A DNA stretch of 64,000 nucleotides from Stagnihabitans lacustris (GCF_025950525.1 NZ_JAPDGS010000001.1:744001-808000); one strand, 5' to 3'. Shown: positions 17,859 through 27,890, counted from the first letter of the stretch. Notes: a model not told the origin generated them from the letters alone. Translations and numbers: made by a program.

Positions 17859-18601
17859 CGCACCGACTCGATGGGGCCGTCCGCGCGGCCATGGATGAAC
17901 TGCTGCAAATAGGGGTCTGCGGCCTGGTCCATCTCGGCCACCGGCCCGGTCCAGCGGATCATCCCGTCGTGCAGCATGGCCACCCGGTCGGCAATCGCGC
18001 GGACCGAGGTCATGTCATGGGTGATCGTCATGGCGGTCACGCCCATTTCGACCACGATGTCGCGGATCAAGGTGTTGATGACGCCCGACATGATCGGGTC
18101 AAGGCCGGTCGTGGGCTCGTCGAAAAAGATGATCTCGGGGTTGGCGGCAATCGCCCGGGCCAGTCCCACGCGCTTTTGCATCCCGCCCGACAGTTCGGCG
18201 GGGTAAAGGTCGGCCACCTGCGGCTTCAGACCCACGCGGCGCAGCTTTTCCACCGCGATCTCACGCGCCTGATCCTTGGGCAGGCGCCCCGGGCCGCGCA
18301 GCAGGCGGAAGGCCACATTCTCCCAGACGCGCATGGAATCAAACAGCGCCGCGCCCTGGAACAGCATCCCGAACCGCGCAAGGAAGGCATCGCGATCGCC
18401 TGTCGTGACGTCCTGGCCGTCCACGGTGATGCGCCCCTGATCGGGCACCACCAGCCCCAGCACGCATTTCAAAAGCACCGATTTGCCGGTGCCCGACCCG
18501 CCGATGATCACCATGGACTGGCCTTTGGGCAGCGACAGATCCACCCCCCGCAGCACCCGGTTGGCCCCAAAGGCCTTATGCACGCCGCTCAGGTCTATCA
18601 T
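17855..18601 (-). CDS. mlaF: MlaF-type lipid ABC transporter ATPase
   Basis: A 248-residue ATP-binding subunit of an Mla/Ttg2-type transporter that moves phospholipids between inner membrane and periplasm. Walker A GGSGTGKS is at 34-41, signature LSGGMQKR near 138, Walker B IIFFDEPTTGLDP near 155. The order alr-mlaE-mlaF has 4-bp overlaps at each junction. No MlaD/MCE subunit is present here and would have to be encoded elsewhere. Confidence 0.88.
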   Translation of the reverse strand: MIDLSGVHKAFGANRVLRGVDLSLPKGQSMVIIGGSGTGKSVLLKCVLGLVVPDQGRITVDGQDVTTGDRDAFLARFGMLFQGAALFDSMRVWENVAFRLLRGPGRLPKDQAREIAVEKLRRVGLKPQVADLYPAELSGGMQKRVGLARAIAANPEIIFFDEPTTGLDPIMSGVINTLIRDIVVEMGVTAMTITHDMTSVRAIADRVAMLHDGMIRWTGPVAEMDQAADPYLQQFIHGRADGPIESVR

Positions 18602-19374
18602 GATGTGAAAAACACCGCCGTCAGCAGGTAATTCGCCGCCAGGATCAGGACCGAGGCCGAAACGACGGCAGATTTGGTCGCCGCCCCCACGCCCTGCGCG
18701 CCACGCCCCGAGTTCATCCCGAAATAGCAGCCCATCAAGGCGACGATAAAGCCAAAGACCGCGCCCTTCACCAGGCCAGAGCCCACATCCCAGGCCTCCA
18801 GGAAGTCGCGCGTATTGGCGAGGTAAGTGGCCGAGTTGAAATCCAGCTTGGCCGTCCCCACCAGCCAGCCGCCCGCGATGCCGATGCTGTCGCCGACCGC
18901 CACCAGGACCGGCACGGCCAGCGTCGCCGCCAACACGCGCGGCAGGGTCAGATATTTCATCGGGTTGGTCGACAGGGTGGTCAGGGCGTCGATCTGCTCG
19001 GTCACTTTCATCGTCCCGATCTCGGCCGCGATGCTGGAGGCCACCCGCGCCGCCACCATCAACCCGCCCAGCACGGGGCCAAGTTCGCGCGCCATGCCGA
19101 TGGCCACGATCTGCGGCACCACGGCTTCGGCGTTGAACCGCGACCCGCCGGAATAGATCTGCAAGGCCAGCGCGCCACCGGTGAAAAAGGCGGTCATCGC
19201 GACCATGGGCAAGGAAAACCAGCCGATCTGCAACAGGGCCTGACCGAATTCGCGCAGGTAGAACGGCGGAGTGAAAAGGTGGCGCAGGGTTTCGGCCGCA
19301 AACAGCGTCACCCGGCCAAACGCCGCGAGGACGGCCAGCACGGGGCGGCCTAGACTTGCCAGAAAGCGGCTCAT
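18598..19374 (-). CDS. mlaE: MlaE-type ABC transporter permease
   Basis: A 258-residue permease of the MlaE/Ttg2B family. It has an N-terminal amphipathic segment and about five membrane helices. The conserved AREXGPV core appears as [18 protein letters not shown] near residue 93, followed by the [14 protein letters not shown] loop that contacts the ATPase. It overlaps alr upstream and mlaF downstream by 4 bp each, so the three genes are translationally coupled. Confidence 0.9.
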   Translation of the reverse strand: MSRFLASLGRPVLAVLAAFGRVTLFAAETLRHLFTPPFYLREFGQALLQIGWFSLPMVAMTAFFTGGALALQIYSGGSRFNAEAVVPQIVAIGMARELGPVLGGLMVAARVASSIAAEIGTMKVTEQIDALTTLSTNPMKYLTLPRVLAATLAVPVLVAVGDSIGIAGGWLVGTAKLDFNSATYLANTRDFLEAWDVGSGLVKGAVFGFIVALMGCYFGMNSGRGAQGVGAATKSAVVSASVLILAANYLLTAVFFTS

Positions 19375-20417
19375 TTCGCCCCCAAAAGCACGCGGTTCAA
19401 CCGCGGCGCCATGCGGGTCAAAAGCTCATACCCGATGGTGCCCGCGATATCGGCCAGGCGGTCGATGCCCTGATGCGGGCCGATCAGGTCCAAAGTCTCG
19501 GGGACAGTCTCCAGATGCGTCACATCCACCGTGATCAGGTCCATCGAGACGCGACCGACCAAGGGGCAGGGGACATCGCCCGCCCAAAGCGTCGCCCGCC
19601 CCGAAAGCGAACGGATGATCCCGTCGGCATAGCCGCCCTGGACCGTGGCGATCAGCGAAGGCTTGTCCGCGATCCAGCCGCAGGAATAGCCCACCGGCTC
19701 GCCTGTCGCGACCGGGCGGGTCTGGATCACCGGCAAAGACAGGCGCACCACCGGGGCCGCGCCCTCATAGGGACGGCCGCCATAAAGGCCGATGCCGGGG
19801 CGGGTCAGGTCGAAGTGATAGCTGGGCCCCAACAGGATGCCCCCGGTCGCGGCAAACGACCGCGGCACCTCGGTTCCATCGGTCATGGCGCGGAAATTGG
19901 CCAATTGCACCTCGTTCAACCCGTGGTCGGGGTCATCGGCGCAGGCCAGATGCGACATCAGAAGTTCCGGCGAGGCTTCCAGCACAAAGGGGGCCGCGGC
20001 CTCCCATTCGGCCTCTTCCATGCCAAGACGGTTCATACCCGTGTCCAGCTGGATGCCAAAAGGATGGCCGGGGAGTGTCTCAAGATGCCGCGTGACCTGA
20101 TCCAGCGAGTTCAGCATTGGCGTCAGGTCGTGGTTGCGGATCAAGGCCGCATCGCCCGCCATATGGCCGGACAGGACGTTGATTTGCGGGCCGGGGCCAA
20201 GGGCGCGGCGGACGGCAACGCCTTCCTCGGCGGCTGCGACAAAGAACCGGCGCGCTCCGGCTTCGGCCAGGCGGCGCACGACCGGGGCGACGCCCAGGCC
20301 GTAAGCGTCGGCCTTGACCACGGCGGCGGTTTGCACGCCCGAGGCAGAGGCCCGGTCCAACGCCCGCCAATTGGCGGCGATGGCGTCAAGGTCGATGGTG
20401 AGGGATGCGGTTGCCAT
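19371..20417 (-). CDS. alr: Alanine racemase
   Basis: A 348-residue PLP enzyme making D-alanine for peptidoglycan. The PLP lysine is K35 in [11 protein letters not shown]; the second catalytic residue, a tyrosine, is in GGYADG near residue 250. The start at 20417 ([10 protein letters not shown]) is where homology begins; an ATG twelve codons upstream adds a non-conserved leader. It is first in the overlapping alr-mlaE-mlaF set, tying cell-wall and envelope-lipid genes together. Confidence 0.94.
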   Translation of the reverse strand: MATASLTIDLDAIAANWRALDRASASGVQTAAVVKADAYGLGVAPVVRRLAEAGARRFFVAAAEEGVAVRRALGPGPQINVLSGHMAGDAALIRNHDLTPMLNSLDQVTRHLETLPGHPFGIQLDTGMNRLGMEEAEWEAAAPFVLEASPELLMSHLACADDPDHGLNEVQLANFRAMTDGTEVPRSFAATGGILLGPSYHFDLTRPGIGLYGGRPYEGAAPVVRLSLPVIQTRPVATGEPVGYSCGWIADKPSLIATVQGGYADGIIRSLSGRATLWAGDVPCPLVGRVSMDLITVDVTHLETVPETLDLIGPHQGIDRLADIAGTIGYELLTRMAPRLNRVLLGAK

Positions 20418-20461
20418 GGGGTCGGGTTTTGACCGATGGGCCTGCGGGGTCAAGCGAAAAG

Positions 20462-20501
20462 AAGGGGGCGCGCCCTTGTCAGGCGCGCCCCCTTGGGTCT
20501 T
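20462..20501 (-). terminator. Terminator of the OmpA-family gene
   Basis: Perfect 13-bp stem (20462-20474 with 20482-20494, loop 7 nt). Read on the minus strand it is followed by CTTTTCGC, fitting an intrinsic terminator just past the stop at 20509. Confidence 0.7.
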
Positions 20502-20508
20502 TGGGCGG

Positions 20509-22551
20509 TTACTGGCGCAGGATCGGCGTCACGATGCGCACCGAAACCCGGCGGTTGGCGCGTTCATCCTTCAGCGTCGGCACCAGAAGCTCGCTTTCGC
20601 CATAGCCCTGGACGACCATGTTTTCGGGCGGGACGCCGAAATACTCGGTCAGAGCCTTGGCCACAGTCTCGGCGCGGCGGTCCGACAGGGTCAGGTTGGA
20701 CGCGGCAGAGCCCACGGCGTCGGTATGGCCTTCGATCAGGAAGACTTCGCCGGGATTGGTCGCGATCATCTGCGAGATGAACTTGCCCAGGCCGTTCAGG
20801 GATTTCGCCTGGTCAGAGTCCAAAGCGGCAGAGCCCGAGGTAAACGTGATCTCCTGGACATTGATCGTCGGCGCAAGGTGGCGGACTTCCGGGATGGTGC
20901 GGATCTGGCGCAGCGAGTATTTCGCGCCAAAATCCTCGGCCTCGGCGGCGGCCAAGGCCGCACGCATCGCCGCATCATCCTGGGTGATGTCGATCACCCG
21001 GGCGCGGGGGCGCGGCAACTCGCTGATGATGATCGGCTGTTCGGGTTTCAGGTCGTCGATCAGCACGGTGCCGCGGCCCTTGGTGTCATAGGCGATGCGC
21101 TGCAGCACACGGCCCGAGGCATCGCGGATCGTGGCGATCTGGCTGCCATCGGTGCGCGCGACGATCGTGCGGGTCGAGCCGTCCTGGAAGGTCTGGGTCG
21201 TGACCTTGGACCCCGGTTCCCGCAACAGCGCATTGTCGTCCTTGTAGATCTGATAGGACCCATCGTCCTGACGCACCACAACCCGGTCGCCGGTGTTCTG
21301 GACGACCTGTTTCTGGCTGTTGTTCAGGATCGTGCCGATGGTCAGCGCGCCAAGGGCGAGAAGACCGGCCTTTTCCAGATCGGACAGGCCCGATTTGCGG
21401 CCAGGGGCCACGGTCACGGGGGCGGCGGCGAATTCCTGCGCGGCAGAGCGGGTGTCGGCGGCGGCCACGGTTTCGGTCGTCACGGTGGCGGTTTCCGGCA
21501 CGGGCTGTTCAGCAGGCGGCGCGGTCGGGTCGATGGCTGCGGCTGCGGCCTCCGTTACCGGGGGGGCCACGGTGGTATCGGTCGCGGCTGCTTCGGGGGC
21601 TGCGTCCAGCACCGAGGTCAGGCCCTCGGCGGCCTGTTCTTCGACCACCGGCGCCTCGACGGGCTGGAGGTTGGGATCGGCAAGGGCCACGGCTGCGGCT
21701 TCGGCCTCTTTGGCCTGCGCGGCCTCGATGGCGGCCTGGTCCTGAGCGGCCTGCTCGGTCACTTGCGCTTCGGTCAAGGGAACGGGCTCGGGTTCGGGGG
21801 CGGGTTCGGGGGCGGCCTCTTCGGCGGGTGCGGCCTCAGGGGCGACTTCCTCGGCGGGAGCGGCTTCGGGGGCGACTTCCTCGGCGGGAGCGGCTTCGGG
21901 GGCGACTTCTTCGGCGGGAGCGGGTTCAGGAGCGACTTCCTCTGCCGGGGCTGCTTCGGGAGCAACCTCTTCGGCGGGAGCGGCCTCGGGGGCGACTTCC
22001 TCGGCAGGGGCTGCTTCGGGGGCGACTTCCTCTGCCGGGGCTGCTTCGGGGGCGGCCTCTTCGGCCGGAGCGGCCTCGGGGGCGACTTCCTCGGCAGGGG
22101 CTGCTTCGGGGGCGGCCTCTTCGGCGGGAGCAGCCTCGGGGGCGACTTCCTCGGCGGGAGCGGGTTCAGGAGCGACTTCCTCGGCCGGAGCCGCCTCGGG
22201 AGCTACCTCCTCGGCCGGGGCTGCTTCGGGGGCGACCTCTTCGGCGGGGGCGGCCTCAGGCGCTACTTCCTCGGCGGGCGCGGGCTCGGGAACAACCTCG
22301 GGAACAACCTCCGGCACCACTTCCGGCGCAATCGCGACCGGGGCGCCAAACAGGGCGTCGGCGGCGGCTTGGCAATCGGGGCCCGCGGCGATCACGCAGG
22401 CCGCGCCATCGGGGCAGGCGGCCTGATCATCGGGCAGGCACATGACGCTTAGTCCGCCGACGTCGACGAAGTCCTGGGCCTGGGCCGCAAAGGGGGGAAC
22501 GATATAAAGTGTCAGCGACAGAATCGCCGTGGAATTGATGAGAACCTTCAT
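20509..22551 (-). CDS. OmpA family protein with long Ala/Pro/Glu repeat
   Basis: A 680-residue envelope protein. A signal peptide ends near residue 26 (PPFAAQAQ), followed by a cysteine-containing segment (about 38-60), then about sixteen copies of a ten-residue repeat APAEE(V/A)APE(A/P) at roughly 91-250, an Ala-rich linker, a short hydrophobic stretch ([10 protein letters not shown]) and a C-terminal OmpA domain that binds peptidoglycan ([13 protein letters not shown] and GYGESE motifs). The start at 22551 has AAAGGCGAG upstream. The acidic proline-rich spacer probably spans the periplasm or extends the protein through the peptidoglycan layer. The repeat number is likely to vary between strains. 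Confidence 0.88.
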   Translation of the reverse strand: MKVLINSTAILSLTLYIVPPFAAQAQDFVDVGGLSVMCLPDDQAACPDGAACVIAAGPDCQAAADALFGAPVAIAPEVVPEVVPEVVPEPAPAEEVAPEAAPAEEVAPEAAPAEEVAPEAAPAEEVAPEPAPAEEVAPEAAPAEEAAPEAAPAEEVAPEAAPAEEAAPEAAPAEEVAPEAAPAEEVAPEAAPAEEVAPEAAPAEEVAPEPAPAEEVAPEAAPAEEVAPEAAPAEEVAPEAAPAEEAAPEPAPEPEPVPLTEAQVTEQAAQDQAAIEAAQAKEAEAAAVALADPNLQPVEAPVVEEQAAEGLTSVLDAAPEAAATDTTVAPPVTEAAAAAIDPTAPPAEQPVPETATVTTETVAAADTRSAAQEFAAAPVTVAPGRKSGLSDLEKAGLLALGALTIGTILNNSQKQVVQNTGDRVVVRQDDGSYQIYKDDNALLREPGSKVTTQTFQDGSTRTIVARTDGSQIATIRDASGRVLQRIAYDTKGRGTVLIDDLKPEQPIIISELPRPRARVIDITQDDAAMRAALAAAEAEDFGAKYSLRQIRTIPEVRHLAPTINVQEITFTSGSAALDSDQAKSLNGLGKFISQMIATNPGEVFLIEGHTDAVGSAASNLTLSDRRAETVAKALTEYFGVPPENMVVQGYGESELLVPTLKDERANRRVSVRIVTPILRQ
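21802..22281 (-). repeat. About sixteen 30-bp coding repeats
   Basis: In-frame 30-bp units encode APAEE(V/A)APE(A/P). Individual units differ mostly at third positions (TCC/TCT/TCA for the same residues on the plus strand), so the array is old enough to have diverged silently while the protein repeat was kept. Confidence 0.9.
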
Positions 22552-22710
22552 GTCTCGCCTTTCGTGACGCAACAGGCGGCGAATCCGCCCCCTTGGCCTT
22601 GTGCTTAGCCCGAATGACCGCCGCTATGCGATAGCAAGCGTCAGTCAGGCCACGACAAAGGCCGAATCCCCCCGCTTGCCAGGCTTCCAAGGCCGGGCTA
22701 GCACTGGACC

Positions 22711-23706
22711 ATGCGCGCCACCCTGGTCACGACCCTGAAGAACGAGGCCTCGTTCCTGCTGGAATGGGTGGCCCATCACCGCACGATCGGCTTCACCGAC
22801 CTGGTGATCTTTACCAACGATTGCAGCGATGGCACCGATCTGATGGCGGATCGGCTGCAGGCGATGGGGCTGGCGCGGCATATCCCCAATCCGGGACCCT
22901 GGGCCGAGGGGCCGCAATGGGCCGCGCTGAAACAGGCCGAACGGCTGGCCGAGGTCCGCGAGGCCGATTGGGTCCTGGTCGGTGATGTCGATGAATTCGT
23001 CAACATCCATGCCGGGGCGGGGCAGCTTTCGGACCTGCTGGCGGCTCTGCCCGAGACAGAGGCGATTGCCCTGACCTGGCGGATGTTCGGCAATGCGGGC
23101 CAGGTGAGCCATGCGCCGGGGCCTGTGACGCGGCGCTTTTTCCGCGCGGCGCCGGCGGTTCTGTCCTGGCCTTGGCGGGCGCAGATGATCAAGACGCTGT
23201 TTCGCCCGTCCGCCTTTGGCAAGCTGGGGGTGCATCGGCCAAAGCAGCCCCTTGGCACCCCGCGCTGGTGCGACGGCTCGGGGCGCGCGGTTGACCTGGG
23301 CGGCCGGCTGTTCAGCGACTACCGGCAGGACAATTACGGCTTGGTGCAGTTGAACCACTATGCGCTGGGCTCGACTGAAGGGTTTCTGGTCAAGGCCGAC
23401 CGGGGGCGGGCCAACCGTGAGGCGGGGGCCTTTGACATGGGCTATTGGGTTGAACGCAACCTGAACCAGGTCGAGGACCGCTCGATCCTGCGGGTCGCGA
23501 TCGAGGCGCCCTTGGCCGCCCTTCTGGCCGATCCGGTGCTTGCGGGGCTGCAGGTCAAGGCCGAGGCCTGGCGGCGGGCGCGCATCACCGCGCTGATGGC
23601 CGAGGAAAGCTGGCGCCAGTTCTTTGGCCGGCTGTTGATGGCGGGCCCCTCGCGGCTGCCCTCGCCTGCGGAAGTTGCGCTGATCCATGGGGTGCGCAAC
23701 TCCTGA
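22711..23706 (+). CDS. Glycosyltransferase family 2-like protein
   Basis: A 331-residue GT-A fold enzyme. It opens with the strand and motif LVTTLKNEASFLLEW (5-19), with FTNDCSDGT (34-42) and the metal-binding DVDEF (92-96), all typical of the Glyco_tranf_2_4 group. Such proteins transfer a sugar to surface polysaccharide; donor and acceptor are unknown. No capsule or LPS cluster surrounds it. It is divergent from the OmpA-family gene. Confidence 0.82.
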   Translation: MRATLVTTLKNEASFLLEWVAHHRTIGFTDLVIFTNDCSDGTDLMADRLQAMGLARHIPNPGPWAEGPQWAALKQAERLAEVREADWVLVGDVDEFVNIHAGAGQLSDLLAALPETEAIALTWRMFGNAGQVSHAPGPVTRRFFRAAPAVLSWPWRAQMIKTLFRPSAFGKLGVHRPKQPLGTPRWCDGSGRAVDLGGRLFSDYRQDNYGLVQLNHYALGSTEGFLVKADRGRANREAGAFDMGYWVERNLNQVEDRSILRVAIEAPLAALLADPVLAGLQVKAEAWRRARITALMAEESWRQFFGRLLMAGPSRLPSPAEVALIHGVRNS

Positions 23707-23867
23707 TTGTGACGTGAAAACCGCATCCGGCAACAATCGCCGCGGATTATGCGCCAAACCGCCTTAATTTCGCACCCGTTTTGCTTGATCCTTAACCGAC
23801 CCGGGCGATAATGCCGCAACGGGTCCGGCCTTGGTCGAGGCCCGGCTTTGCTCACGGATGGCGCTTG

Positions 23868-24797
23868 ATGACTGATCTGGAAGATGACCTGCTCGACGCC
23901 TCTTCGGCAACCACGGCCGAGGACTGGGTGGAGCGGATGGCCGAGATCGGGCAGGCGGGGGGCTGGTTTCGCGCGGTGGCCAATGACCACCAGGCGCTGT
24001 TCCTGGACAATGGCCGCAGCCTTCTGGTGACGTTCGACACGCATCGCACCGCCTTTGAGCGGCCGCGCAAACTGCCGGTTGGCATGGACCTGGCCGATGA
24101 ATGTGACTGGTCGCATCTGTGCATCCTGGCGCGCAAACATCCCTGGTTCCGGTCCGATGCGGTCTATGCGCTGTTCGATCAGCTGATCGACGAGGGCTTT
24201 TTTGACGGCTTTGACCGCGTGCTGTTTTACGGCGGCGGCCCCTTGGGCTATGCGGCGGCGGCCTTTTCGGTGGCGGCGCCGGGGGCGCGGGTGCTGCTGC
24301 TCAATCCGATCGCCACGCAAAGCCCCGGCCTCGCCGGCTGGGACGACCGCTTTCGCGAGGCCAAGCGGATGGACTTCGCCACCCGCTATGGCTTTGCCCC
24401 CGACATGGTCGAGGCGGCCTCGGATGTCACGGTCATCGCCGACCCGTGTCAAAAGATGGACGCGATGCATTCCGCGCTGTTCACCGGCCCCCATATCCGG
24501 CATTTCACCGCCCGCCGCGGCGGCAGCGACCTTGAGGCGCAGTTCTCGCGGATGGGGATACTGAATCACCTGCTGGCCGCCGCGATGGAGGGCAGCTTGA
24601 CGCTAAGCCGCTTTGCCACGCTGTGGCGGCGGCGGCGCAGCGACGGCACCTATCTGCGCCACCTGCAAATGAGCGCCGCGGCCCATCCGGCGCGCGAAAT
24701 TGCGATCTGCCGCAATGTCGTGGCGCGGCTGGATCAAAAGCGATTTCGACGCCGCCTCGCCGAACTGGTCCCGGGCGAGGGCGAGGCTGGCACTTAA
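23868..24797 (+). CDS. Alpha/beta-hydrolase-like protein often called PAPS reductase
   Basis: A 309-residue protein. It resembles a Rhodobacteraceae family commonly labelled phosphoadenosine phosphosulfate reductase, but the cysteine motif of true CysH is absent. What is visible is a nucleophile-elbow-like FYGGGPLGYAAAAFS (about 118-132) as in alpha/beta hydrolases, although the residue at the elbow is not a clear Ser/Cys/Asp. The conventional name is therefore doubtful. In other genomes the family accompanies surface-polysaccharide genes, which fits the preceding glycosyltransferase. The ATG at 23868 is chosen over one nineteen codons upstream because homology starts there. Confidence 0.7.
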   Translation: MTDLEDDLLDASSATTAEDWVERMAEIGQAGGWFRAVANDHQALFLDNGRSLLVTFDTHRTAFERPRKLPVGMDLADECDWSHLCILARKHPWFRSDAVYALFDQLIDEGFFDGFDRVLFYGGGPLGYAAAAFSVAAPGARVLLLNPIATQSPGLAGWDDRFREAKRMDFATRYGFAPDMVEAASDVTVIADPCQKMDAMHSALFTGPHIRHFTARRGGSDLEAQFSRMGILNHLLAAAMEGSLTLSRFATLWRRRRSDGTYLRHLQMSAAAHPAREIAICRNVVARLDQKRFRRRLAELVPGEGEAGT

Positions 24798-24822
24798 CCG
24801 CGGCCAAAAACTTCGGGGCGGA

Positions 24823-25203
24823 TCACTCGCCCTCGGCGATGGCGCGGATCTCTTCGGTCCGGGCGCGGGTCATGCGTTCCAGGCAATAGGCCTGAACCAT
24901 CGGCTCCATCGTGCCGCCCTTGTAGAAAAACGCCTCGTTTGCGCAGGTCGCATCGCGGTAGGGCAGCCAGGCGCGCTGGGCCGCACGCAAGGCCGCCTCG
25001 GCGCCGCGTTCGGCCTTGGGAAGATCGGCATCCCATTGCGACATGACCTTCACGGCCATGCGGTAAGTGGCGTTCAGATCCTCGTCCGCCGCCTGAAAGG
25101 CCAGGCCCGCGCAGCGCGTCATCTCGGTCTGGGTCTGGGGATCGGCGCAATCGGCAAAGGCAGGCGCGGCAAGCAGGATCACAGCAAAAGGGAAATGGCG
25201 CAT
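24823..25203 (-). CDS. LprI-like (DUF1311) exported protein
   Basis: A 126-residue secreted protein with a short signal peptide ([17 protein letters not shown]). It has the family's cysteine pattern (C in ADCADP, MTRCAG, ATCANE, AYCLE) and the core [14 protein letters not shown]. The domain is shared with lysozyme inhibitor LprI of mycobacteria; in proteobacteria its role is usually untested. It is convergent with the preceding gene and divergent from pyrC. Confidence 0.85.
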   Translation of the reverse strand: MRHFPFAVILLAAPAFADCADPQTQTEMTRCAGLAFQAADEDLNATYRMAVKVMSQWDADLPKAERGAEAALRAAQRAWLPYRDATCANEAFFYKGGTMEPMVQAYCLERMTRARTEEIRAIAEGE

Positions 25204-25304
25204 GGGACCTCCGGTGGTTTGGCGCAGGATTGCGGGGCGCGGGGGGCATGTCCAGCCGGAAATGGGCTGGAATTGAGGCGGGTTTTCCGCTAGGGCCGGG
25301 TCTC

Positions 25305-26330
25305 ATGACCCAGATCACCATCCGCCGCCCCGACGACATGCATTTGCACCTGCGCGATGGCGCGATGCTGCAAGCCGTTGCCCCCGAAAGCGCCCGCGAT
25401 TTCGCCCGCGCCATCATCATGCCGAACCTTGTGCCGCCGGTTGTGACCGGGGCGCAGGCCCTGGCCTACCGGGACCGCATCCTGGCGGCCGCGCCGGGCT
25501 TTATGCCGCTGATGACGCTTTACCTGACCGAAACGACCGACCCGGCCGATGTCGCGGCCGCCGCGGCAAGCGGGCTGGTCAAGGCGGTCAAGCTTTACCC
25601 CGCCGGCGCCACGACGAATTCCCATGGCGGGGTGCGTGACCTGGACCGCGTCATGCCCGTGCTGGAGAAAATGGCCGAGATCGGCTTGCCGCTTTGCACC
25701 CATGGCGAGGTCACGACGCCCGAGGTCGATATCTTTGACCGCGAGGCGGTGTTCATCGACACGGTCCTGGACCCTTTGCGCCGCCGTATCCCCGAACTGC
25801 GCGTGGTGATGGAACATATCACGACCGAAGAGGGCGTGGCCTATGCCGCACAGGGGGGAAACCTGGCGGCGACGATCACCACCCATCACCTGATCATCAA
25901 CCGCAACCATATCCTCGTGGGCGGGATCAAGCCGCATTACTACTGCCTGCCGGTGGCCAAGCGGGAAAAGCACCGCCTGGCGCTGCGCCGGGCGGCGACC
26001 TCGGGCCATCCGGCCTATTTCCTCGGCACCGACAGCGCGCCCCATGTCGATGCGCTGAAGGAACATGCCTGCGGCTGCGCGGGCTGCTTTACGGCCACCA
26101 ACACCATGCCGCTGCTGGCCCATGTCTTTGACGAAGACGGCGCCTTGGACCGGCTGGAGGCGTTCACCGCGCTGAACGGCGCAGCGTTTTACGGCCTGAC
26201 GCCCAATGAAGACCGCCTGACCTTGGTGAAAGAGACCACTCCGGTGGCCTTCCCGCCCAAGATCGAGACCGGCGCCGGCCCCGTGACGGTCTTTGACCCC
26301 GGCTTCGCGGTCCATTGGCGCGTTCTTTGA
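25305..26330 (+). CDS. pyrC: Dihydroorotase, homodimeric type
   Basis: A 341-residue zinc amidohydrolase that closes carbamoyl aspartate to dihydroorotate in pyrimidine synthesis. Zinc ligands start at H13 and H15 in DMHLHLRDG; the carboxylated lysine is in [12 protein letters not shown] near residue 98; further histidines are in CTHGE and MEHIT; the catalytic aspartate is in GTDSAPH. This matches E. coli-type PyrC rather than the multifunctional type. Start at 25305 (MTQITIRRP) matches relatives. pyrE follows 78 bp later. Confidence 0.96.
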   Translation: MTQITIRRPDDMHLHLRDGAMLQAVAPESARDFARAIIMPNLVPPVVTGAQALAYRDRILAAAPGFMPLMTLYLTETTDPADVAAAAASGLVKAVKLYPAGATTNSHGGVRDLDRVMPVLEKMAEIGLPLCTHGEVTTPEVDIFDREAVFIDTVLDPLRRRIPELRVVMEHITTEEGVAYAAQGGNLAATITTHHLIINRNHILVGGIKPHYYCLPVAKREKHRLALRRAATSGHPAYFLGTDSAPHVDALKEHACGCAGCFTATNTMPLLAHVFDEDGALDRLEAFTALNGAAFYGLTPNEDRLTLVKETTPVAFPPKIETGAGPVTVFDPGFAVHWRVL

Positions 26331-26408
26331 ATTCACATTGATCCAAATATTCCCGCCGGAGGCTCCCCCTCTGTCCCCGGCGCCCCGCTGCCCTGCAAGG
26401 AGCCTCGC

Positions 26409-27083
26409 ATGATCCCCTCGTCCTTCCCGCCCCGCGAAGACATCGCCCGCCTGACCGCCCGCGCCCTGCTGGAGATCAAGGCCGTGCATTTCAACGCCGA
26501 AACGCCCTTTACCCTGGCAAGCGGTTTGCCCTCCCCGACCTATATCGACTGCCGCAAGCTGATCTCTTATCCGCGCATCCGGTCGGTCTTGATGGATTTC
26601 CTGACCGTGACGGTCTTGCGCGATGCCGGGCTTGAGGCCTTTGACAATATCGCGGGCGGCGAGACGGCGGGCATCCCCTTTGCGGCGCTGGTGGCCGAGC
26701 GCATGGCCCTGCCGATGACCTATGTGCGCAAAAAGCCGAAAGGTTATGGGCGCAATGCCAGGATCGAGGGGGTGATGACCGAAGGCCAGCGCGTGCTTCT
26801 GGTCGAGGATCTGACGACGGATGGCGGGTCGAAACTGTCCTTTGTCGATGCGATCCGCGAGACGGGGGCGACCTGCGCCCATACCGCAGTGATCTTTTAC
26901 TACGGCATCTTCCCGGAAACGACGCAGCGTCTGGCCGATCACGGCGTGGCTTTGCATCACCTTTGCACCTGGTGGGATGTGCTGGCCGAGGCGCGGGCGC
27001 AGGGCGCCTTTGATGTGGCAACCCTGTCCGAGGTCGAAAGCTTTTTGGCCGATCCGCGCGCCTGGCAAGCCGCGCGCGCGTGA
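26409..27083 (+). CDS. pyrE: Orotate phosphoribosyltransferase
   Basis: A 224-residue enzyme joining orotate and PRPP to form OMP. The PRPP-binding motif [13 protein letters not shown] is near residues 129-141, and the flexible-loop lysines are in [10 protein letters not shown] (about 108-117). AAGGAG precedes the ATG. It lies directly after pyrC, so two consecutive-pathway genes are probably co-transcribed, though a short element (inverted copy of the TATTTGG motif) lies between them. Confidence 0.96.
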   Translation: MIPSSFPPREDIARLTARALLEIKAVHFNAETPFTLASGLPSPTYIDCRKLISYPRIRSVLMDFLTVTVLRDAGLEAFDNIAGGETAGIPFAALVAERMALPMTYVRKKPKGYGRNARIEGVMTEGQRVLLVEDLTTDGGSKLSFVDAIRETGATCAHTAVIFYYGIFPETTQRLADHGVALHHLCTWWDVLAEARAQGAFDVATLSEVESFLADPRAWQAARA

Positions 27084-27090
27084 CAAGCAG

Positions 27091-27138
27091 GGGGGCTCGC
27101 CCCCCTGACCCCCGAGAATATTTGGGTCAGTATGAAAG
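27091..27138. repeat. GC hairpin plus TATTTGGG-CAGTATGAAAG element after pyrE
   Basis: A short GGGGGG/CCCCCC hairpin (27091-27106) and CTGACCCCCGA are followed by a 23-bp motif at 27116-27138 that matches 11703-11725 in 21 of 23 positions. A weaker inverted copy (13 of 15) sits between pyrC and pyrE at about 26337-26352. Confidence 0.7.
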
Positions 27139-27141
27139 CGA

Positions 27142-27172
27142 AAGGGGCGCAGCCAGACCGGCCGCGCCCCTT
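27142..27172. terminator. Terminator between pyrE and the CTERM gene
   Basis: Arms AAGGGGCGC (27142-27150) and GCGCCCCTT (27164-27172) with CGTTTGTG following on the plus strand and TCGCTTTC on the minus side. It can serve both convergent genes. Confidence 0.65.
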
Positions 27173-27187
27173 CGTTTGTGCTCGTGA

Positions 27188-27805
27188 TCAGGCGCGCTTG
27201 CGGCGACGCATCGCAGCCAGACCGCCCAAGGCGCTGACCAACATCAGACCAGCCGCGGGAACCGGAACCGTCGGAACGATGCTGACCGCATCGACCAGAC
27301 CGCCCAGCGATTCGCTGTTGCCGGCGCCGACGAACTGCAGCGTATAGGTCCCGGCCGTGGCGACGTTGAACGACGCGGTCACAGTGGTCCAACCGCCCGA
27401 GGGCAACGAGCTGCTCGACCCAGTGACCGAGCCGACAACCAGGCTGCCAAGGCTGTAGTCGACGATGTTGGTGTTCGCGTCAGCTTCACGCGGCTGATAG
27501 GCGAAGGACAACACATAGGCGCCGACCGAAAGCACCACATCCTGCCAGAGGCTGTAGTTGTTGTTGCCGTCCAGCTCGACATAGCGATTGCCGTCAAAGG
27601 CAGTCACGCCGGGCAGGGTGCCGGTGGTCTGAACTTCGACCCCACCAGCGGTGTGGGACCAATAGTCCACTTCACCGATCCACCAGCTGCCGCCGCCGGG
27701 GGTCGGGCCGTCTTCGAAGCTTCCGTTCTGCACGATGGTCGCGGCCGAAGCAGCGCCCGCCAGGCCAAGAACCAAAGCCGTGGTCGTCATTATTTTGGAA
27801 ATCAT
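27188..27805 (-). CDS. Exported protein with VPLPA-CTERM-like sorting tail
   Basis: A 205-residue protein. It has a signal peptide (about 1-22, ending GAASA), a beta-rich middle resembling a carbohydrate-binding or DUF642-like module (ATIVQNGSFEDG at its start), and a C-terminal sorting signal: VPVPAAG, a hydrophobic helix and MRRRKRA. That tripartite tail marks substrates of exosortase/archaeosortase-type enzymes, here the VPLPA class found in Rhodobacterales. No exosortase gene is in the window. AAGG lies 6 nt before the ATG at 27805. The function of the passenger domain is unknown. Confidence 0.85.
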   Translation of the reverse strand: MISKIMTTTALVLGLAGAASAATIVQNGSFEDGPTPGGGSWWIGEVDYWSHTAGGVEVQTTGTLPGVTAFDGNRYVELDGNNNYSLWQDVVLSVGAYVLSFAYQPREADANTNIVDYSLGSLVVGSVTGSSSSLPSGGWTTVTASFNVATAGTYTLQFVGAGNSESLGGLVDAVSIVPTVPVPAAGLMLVSALGGLAAMRRRKRA

Positions 27806-27890
27806 GTTACACCTTCAAACCATAAGACTTCTGCGGAACCTGCCACAATTTTGCCTTTAATGCAAATTGGTTCATCGCTGTTAACCCCGT

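Noticed and set aside
20314..22452. Long plus-strand frame rich in Gly/Phe repeats opposite the OmpA-family gene
   Set aside because: It is the mirror of the 30-bp repeats of the real minus-strand gene; no ribosome site or family match.
25290..27392. 700-codon minus-strand frame opposite pyrC and pyrE
   Set aside because: Shadow frame; pyrC and pyrE carry complete catalytic motifs on the plus strand.
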